Of a stretch of DNA of 8,242 nt, positions 5,247 to 8,242 are shown piece by piece. The stretch's first letter is position 1. The number at the start of each line of letters is the position of its first letter. A program made the position numbers and the translations under genes. Source of the DNA: Oscillospiraceae bacterium (GTDB lineage Bacteria > Bacillota > Clostridia > Oscillospirales > Ruminococcaceae); the NCBI GenBank assembly GCA_016303195.1, contig JAEDMD010000079.1, forward strand, positions 1 through 8,242, in the 5' to 3' direction. The notes below the pieces were generated by a model. The model was not told the origin of the DNA and ran no database searches. It was given only the letters and a program-made list of their open reading frames with translations.

Positions 5247-6344
5247 ATGGAAAATAAACGCAAAAGAGTTTTCGTAATGATCCGCCTGTTCCTCATAATC
5301 ATTCTTTCACTATGGCTTATAGTATTCATTGTCCACAAACTGCTCACTGTCTCGGAAATGAAGAAAATGAAAGCGGAGGGTATCTACAATCCTGTCAATG
5401 TGGGCGGATATGATATCAATGTATATGTTTACGGCAACGAAAACGGAAAGCATACCATCGTCGGAATGTCAGGAAAAGGCGTGAATACATTTTCTATGGG
5501 AATAAAGCCCGTTACGGACAGATTTTCCTCTGAACAGCAAATCGCCGTAGTTGACCGTGCTGGCTATGGTATGAGCGATTCAACTACAACTCCCCAGACC
5601 GTAGACAGAATAGTTGAGGACTACCGTACCGCTCTGAAACGGGCAGGCTGTGATGCGCCGTATCTGCTCCTTGCACACTCCATCGGCGGTCTTTATGCGA
5701 CATACTGGCAGAGCGTCTATCCCGACGAAATAGAGGGCATAATCATGCTTGAAGGCTCTATGGCAGGTATTGATGGCTATGATGATGAGCAGTCGGAAAT
5801 AACATCAATGCATGAGCTTTTTCTGACAGGATTGTGCAATACTGGCTTGCAGAGAGTTTTCCACGATTCAATGAAAGGCACTATCTCATGGCGGAATCTC
5901 ACGATAAATCAGGCTAAATACGCAAAAGCTATGGAAATGCACAGCACCTACACATACGCTCAGCATTCGGAAAGCAAGCTGTTCAGCGAAAACTCCAAAG
6001 ACACACTGCAAGTTCTTGAAAAAACTGATATACCTAAAATATATGTTACCAGTCAGCCAAATTCAACTGAGGAGATCATTGAATATATGGAGTACAGGAA
6101 CGCATCCTGCAAGAGTGCAGGGAAAGAGCCTCTCTATGATGTAAATGACACGGCTCTGGTCGAGAAAATGACAGAGAATTTCTCCGATGCCTGCCTTTAC
6201 CAGAATCAGGCTGTAAGCAAATTTGCAAGCGTTATCGGAAATTGCAGGATAGAGCATATAGGCGGTATCCACAACATCTACAAGCAGAAGCCTGCACAGG
6301 TCGCTTCACTGCTGGCGGAGTTCATAAAAGAGTTAGACAAATAA
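5247..6344 (+). CDS. Membrane-anchored alpha/beta hydrolase
   Basis: This 365-residue protein begins with basic residues (KRKR) and a single hydrophobic segment at about 9-33, probably an uncleaved anchor that places the enzyme outside the membrane. The body is an alpha/beta-hydrolase fold: VVDRAGYGMSD (101-111) is the usual strand-and-turn before the nucleophile, AHSIGG (143-148) is the nucleophile elbow with Ser145, and GGIHNIY (339-345) supplies a likely catalytic His342. The acid residue is not obvious: the strand ending IYVTSQPNS (265-273) lacks the usual Asp. A lid-like insertion spans about 172-255. The substrate cannot be read from sequence; an esterase, lipase or peptidase-like activity is possible. 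The start follows AGGAG (5236-5240) by 6 nt, and only 9 nt separate it from the Sel1 gene, so the two are co-transcribed. Transcription ends at the hairpin at 6350. Confidence 0.88.
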   Translation: MENKRKRVFVMIRLFLIIILSLWLIVFIVHKLLTVSEMKKMKAEGIYNPVNVGGYDINVYVYGNENGKHTIVGMSGKGVNTFSMGIKPVTDRFSSEQQIAVVDRAGYGMSDSTTTPQTVDRIVEDYRTALKRAGCDAPYLLLAHSIGGLYATYWQSVYPDEIEGIIMLEGSMAGIDGYDDEQSEITSMHELFLTGLCNTGLQRVFHDSMKGTISWRNLTINQAKYAKAMEMHSTYTYAQHSESKLFSENSKDTLQVLEKTDIPKIYVTSQPNSTEEIIEYMEYRNASCKSAGKEPLYDVNDTALVEKMTENFSDACLYQNQAVSKFASVIGNCRIEHIGGIHNIYKQKPAQVASLLAEFIKELDK

Positions 6345-6349
6345 TAACA

Positions 6350-6394
6350 AAAAGTCCCGTGAAACCTTATGCTTCATCGGGACTTTTGCTGTTT
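6350..6394. terminator. Strong, probably bidirectional terminator
   Basis: AAAAGTCCCG (6350-6359) and CGGGACTTTT (6378-6387) form a perfect 10-bp stem, extended inside by TGAA/TTCA with one bulge. T-rich sequence follows on the plus strand and a matching A-run precedes it. It starts 5 nt after the hydrolase stop codon. Confidence 0.85.
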
Positions 6395-6408
6395 TGAGCT
6401 GAAAACAC

Positions 6409-6437
6409 TTGACTATTCAGCAGAAATATGACATAAT
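6409..6437 (+). promoter_or_regulatory. Promoter of the COG2426-type/GNAT-like operon
   Basis: TTGACT (6409-6414) and CATAAT (6432-6437) are 17 bp apart, with a TGA before the -10 box giving an extended -10. The TTG at 6409 opens the longest frame for the next gene but is really part of the -35 box, so that longer start should be rejected. The start site is near 6444. Confidence 0.75.
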
Positions 6438-6477
6438 ATTACAGTATGAATATTATTATGAAAGCGAGATAAACAAT

Positions 6478-6984
6478 ATGTCAACACTGTTAAAATATCT
6501 TTGTTCATTCCTCATATCAATGGTACCTCTTGTAGAGCTGAGAGGCGGCGTTCCGTGGGGCGTTGCTACGGGACTTCCGTGGTACAAGGTGCTTCCGATT
6601 TGTATGCTCGGAAATATGCTGCCGATACCGTTCATTTTCTTCTTTGCGAGAAAAGTCCTCGAATGGGGCAAGGACAAGCCTGTTATCGGCAAATTCTTCA
6701 CATTCTGCCTTGAAAAGGGCGAAAAGGGCGGTCAGGCTCTCACAGATAAGGCTCAGAAGCTCACAAAAGGCTCTGACCTCGGACTCTACCTTGCACTCCT
6801 GCTTTTCGTAGGCATTCCGCTTCCCGGAACAGGTGCATGGACAGGCACTCTCGGTGCAAGCATCCTCGATCTCGACTTCAAAAAGAGCGTTATCGCAGTT
6901 TTATGCGGTGTTCTGCTGGCAGGAATAATCATGACTGTTCTTTCTCTCCTCGGTGTTTCTGCTGTCGTTGCGGCTAAATCCTGA
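6478..6984 (+). CDS. Small multidrug-export-type membrane protein (COG2426 / Sm_multidrug_ex family)
   Basis: This 168-residue integral membrane protein has about four hydrophobic segments (roughly 5-18, 33-57, 100-116, 136-160). Two signature motifs are visible: ELRGGVPWG (20-28) and GIPLPGTGAWTG (112-123), which define the family named putative small multi-drug export protein. That name rests on little experiment, and the transported substrate is unknown. A basic, lysine-rich cytosolic loop lies between the second and third segments (64-98). The start chosen is the ATG at 6478, because upstream codons overlap the promoter. The ribosome binding site is weak (AGCGAG at 6463-6468). It is the first gene of a two-gene operon; its TGA overlaps the next ATG by one base. 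Confidence 0.88.
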   Translation: MSTLLKYLCSFLISMVPLVELRGGVPWGVATGLPWYKVLPICMLGNMLPIPFIFFFARKVLEWGKDKPVIGKFFTFCLEKGEKGGQALTDKAQKLTKGSDLGLYLALLLFVGIPLPGTGAWTGTLGASILDLDFKKSVIAVLCGVLLAGIIMTVLSLLGVSAVVAAKS

Positions 6985-7988
6985 TGATACGCTCTGAAAA
7001 GCCATCGGACAAGGAAGCTGTTGAAGCGCTCACCGCAAGGCTTGAAAACAACTGGAAGTATACGGTAAATCTACGTAAAAGCAATGCACAGAATATGGAT
7101 ATGTCCCTCGTTTATTCATCCGATAACGGTGATATTTCGGGATATGTCTGCTGTGCCGACGGACTTTGCAAGGATGTGAAATGCATTTTCCTTGCAGGGA
7201 TATTCGCTGAAAGTGAAGAAATTTTCAGCGCTCTGATCGATGAACTGAAAAATCTCAGCGCCCAAAAGGGATACGATGTTATATTCGCCCTTGACCATTG
7301 CACTGAGCTTTACAATAATTACGGATTCACCGATGCTATGAAGAATGCCCTTTGTCCTCCCGACAGAAACGATGGTCTCAACAAACTGGAATTCTGCATT
7401 TACAGGCTCGGCGAAAGCAACGAGCCGTTTTTCAGATTTGCGGAATATCCCGAAGCATTGGGCATTGACTACTGTATGCCGAGATATGCTTTCCGCTCTG
7501 TCATAACCGCTGAGGAAATGCCGAAATATGCCTACAAGACAAGATTTTTCTCACGTCTGGCACTTCATGCCCCTTTTATCATTGTGTCGGTCATTGCACT
7601 TGTAATGCTCATCACAAGCGGTGACAGCAAGTATATCAGGTTTCTTATTGCATCGCTGATAATGCTTGGTGTAAGTATTTCCCGTCCCATTCGCTTCACG
7701 CTGAAATATGCAAAGAAGCTGAAAAAGAAAAATGATGCCGACGAGGATAAATGGCTGTACTTCTATGACAGCCATCTCGTTTGTGCGAATCTTAAAAAAG
7801 GCGGCGGCAGTTACTATTATTATAAAGATTACCCATACATATACATGAAGCGTGACTATATATTCATCGGAAGAAAGAACGGTGAAAACATGGATGGGAT
7901 ATACGTTTCCACAAAGTCCCTTGAAAATAATGCTCAGTTCAGGGAATTTCTGAAAAGCCGATGTCCCGATACTAAAATACGATTCTGA
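6984..7988 (+). CDS. GNAT-like domain fused to a two-TM YcxB-like domain
   Basis: This 334-residue protein opens like a GNAT acetyltransferase: MIRSEKPSDKEAVEALT (1-17), then a sheet region near 51-73, a helix and strand (78-102), and LYNNYGF (109-115), as in YhbS-type enzymes. The acetyl-CoA loop normally reading Q/R-x-x-G-x-G/A is absent; LAGIFAESEEIF (70-81) stands there, so catalysis is doubtful. Two membrane segments follow (about 192-211 and 217-235), then a Lys-rich turn, and a C-terminal region (about 255-326) with FYDSHLV, a Tyr cluster, YIYMKRDYIFIG and FREFL resembling YcxB-like domains. Function is unknown. The start overlaps the preceding stop (TGATG) with no own ribosome binding site, implying translational coupling and a shared role with the COG2426-type protein. 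The domain calls are by pattern only. Confidence 0.75.
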   Translation: MIRSEKPSDKEAVEALTARLENNWKYTVNLRKSNAQNMDMSLVYSSDNGDISGYVCCADGLCKDVKCIFLAGIFAESEEIFSALIDELKNLSAQKGYDVIFALDHCTELYNNYGFTDAMKNALCPPDRNDGLNKLEFCIYRLGESNEPFFRFAEYPEALGIDYCMPRYAFRSVITAEEMPKYAYKTRFFSRLALHAPFIIVSVIALVMLITSGDSKYIRFLIASLIMLGVSISRPIRFTLKYAKKLKKKNDADEDKWLYFYDSHLVCANLKKGGGSYYYYKDYPYIYMKRDYIFIGRKNGENMDGIYVSTKSLENNAQFREFLKSRCPDTKIRF

Positions 7989-8015
7989 ACCAGTGCCTTG
8001 TGCGCTGGTTTTTTT
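7988..8015 (+). terminator. Rho-independent terminator of the second operon
   Basis: AACCAG (7988-7993) pairs with CTGGTT (8005-8010), extended by TGC/GCG (one T-G pair) to 9 bp around a 5-nt loop, and followed by a run of T to 8015. The stem begins at the last base of the preceding stop codon. Confidence 0.88.
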
Positions 8016-8041
8016 GTATCAAAAAAAATTTCAAAAACCTC

Positions 8042-8070
8042 TTGACAAATCATTATGTTAATGCTATAAT
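8042..8070 (+). promoter_or_regulatory. Perfect-consensus sigma-A promoter
   Basis: TTGACA (8042-8047) and TATAAT (8065-8070) are both exact and 17 bp apart, with TGC before the -10 box (extended -10) and an A-rich tract (8021-8038) that could act as an UP element. The start site is near 8077. It drives the isochorismatase-family gene. Confidence 0.92.
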
Positions 8071-8122
8071 GATAATATCAAATAGATAATAACAACACAA
8101 AACAAATTCAAGGAGGTTCACC

Positions 8123-8242
8123 ATGAAAGTATTAATAGTTATTGATATGCAGAAAGATTTCACAACAGGCGCTCTCGGAAATCCCGAAACTGCCGCTGTT
8201 GTAGGCAATGTTGCTGAGTACATCACCAAGTTCCGCAATGAG
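8123..8242 (+). CDS. Isochorismatase-family cysteine hydrolase, probable nicotinamidase (5' part only)
   Basis: Forty codons are visible before the window ends. The N-terminus MKVLIVIDMQKDFTTGAL carries the family's first strand and catalytic Asp8 in the VIDMQKDF motif. GNPETAAVVGNV and a helix follow, as in nicotinamidase-type members that convert nicotinamide to nicotinate for NAD salvage. The catalytic Lys and Cys lie beyond the window, so the substrate cannot be confirmed. The start is secure: an AAGGAGGT ribosome binding site (8110-8117) lies 5 nt before the ATG, and the promoter is perfect, so high expression is expected. Confidence 0.85.
   Translation, partial: MKVLIVIDMQKDFTTGALGNPETAAVVGNVAEYITKFRNE

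Noticed and set aside
6446..6472. Tiny leader frame (MNIIMKAR) ending 5 nt before the start of the COG2426-type gene
   Set aside because: Its ATG would lie within about 3 nt of the predicted transcription start, with no ribosome binding site, so translation is doubtful; kept only as a curiosity.
6409..6477. Upstream extension of the COG2426-type gene from a TTG codon
   Set aside because: The TTG is the -35 box of the promoter, and the predicted transcript starts downstream of it; family members begin near the ATG at 6478.
8053..8238. 61-codon minus-strand frame at the right end
   Set aside because: It is the antisense shadow of the isochorismatase-family gene and its promoter.

Overview
The window looks like chromosomal DNA of a gut or rumen Ruminococcus-type Firmicute. 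The evidence is a ruminococcal dockerin at the end of a secreted protein with poly-Thr linkers, strong AGGAGG ribosome binding sites, textbook sigma-A promoters, and intergenic spaces full of short GC-rich palindromic repeats. This assignment is inferred from gene style, not from a marker gene.

Layout: (a) 1-228 holds a probable terminator of an upstream gene and an AT-rich leader. (b) 229-1608 is one reading frame for a secreted modular protein: signal peptide, beta-rich domain, Ig-like domain, Thr linker, four-Cys zinc-ribbon-like module, Thr linkers, dockerin. It is interrupted by two in-frame stops (TAA at 646, TGA at 1204) with no frameshift, so it is called a pseudogene or, less likely, a readthrough gene. 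(c) 1609-1928 lies between convergent genes and carries one hairpin plus four related palindromic repeats. (d) thrH (complement 1929-2534) encodes a HAD phosphatase/phosphotransferase of serine/threonine metabolism, with a near-consensus promoter and a 13-bp palindrome in its leader. (e) 2620-3600 has no convincing gene. It holds several inverted repeats, a possible small RNA ending in a T-run, and a tight run of six palindromes at 3377-3519. (f) 3663-6344 is a two-gene operon: a cytosolic Sel1-repeat protein built of two solenoid blocks, then a membrane-anchored alpha/beta hydrolase, closed by a strong bidirectional terminator. (g) 6478-7988 is a second two-gene operon: a COG2426-type small membrane protein, then, overlapping by one base, a fusion of a GNAT-like domain, two membrane segments and a YcxB-like domain, closed by a classic terminator. 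(h) A perfect-consensus promoter at 8042-8070 drives an isochorismatase/nicotinamidase-family gene that runs off the window.

The genes do not form one obvious pathway. thrH and the nicotinamidase-like gene are housekeeping metabolism, the dockerin protein belongs to the cell-surface or cellulosome-like apparatus, and the two operons encode poorly characterised membrane-linked functions. No phage, transposase, CRISPR array, rRNA or tRNA was recognised. The least explained items are the doubly interrupted dockerin gene, the palindrome array, the twin-block Sel1 protein with its hydrolase partner, and the GNAT-like/YcxB-like fusion.
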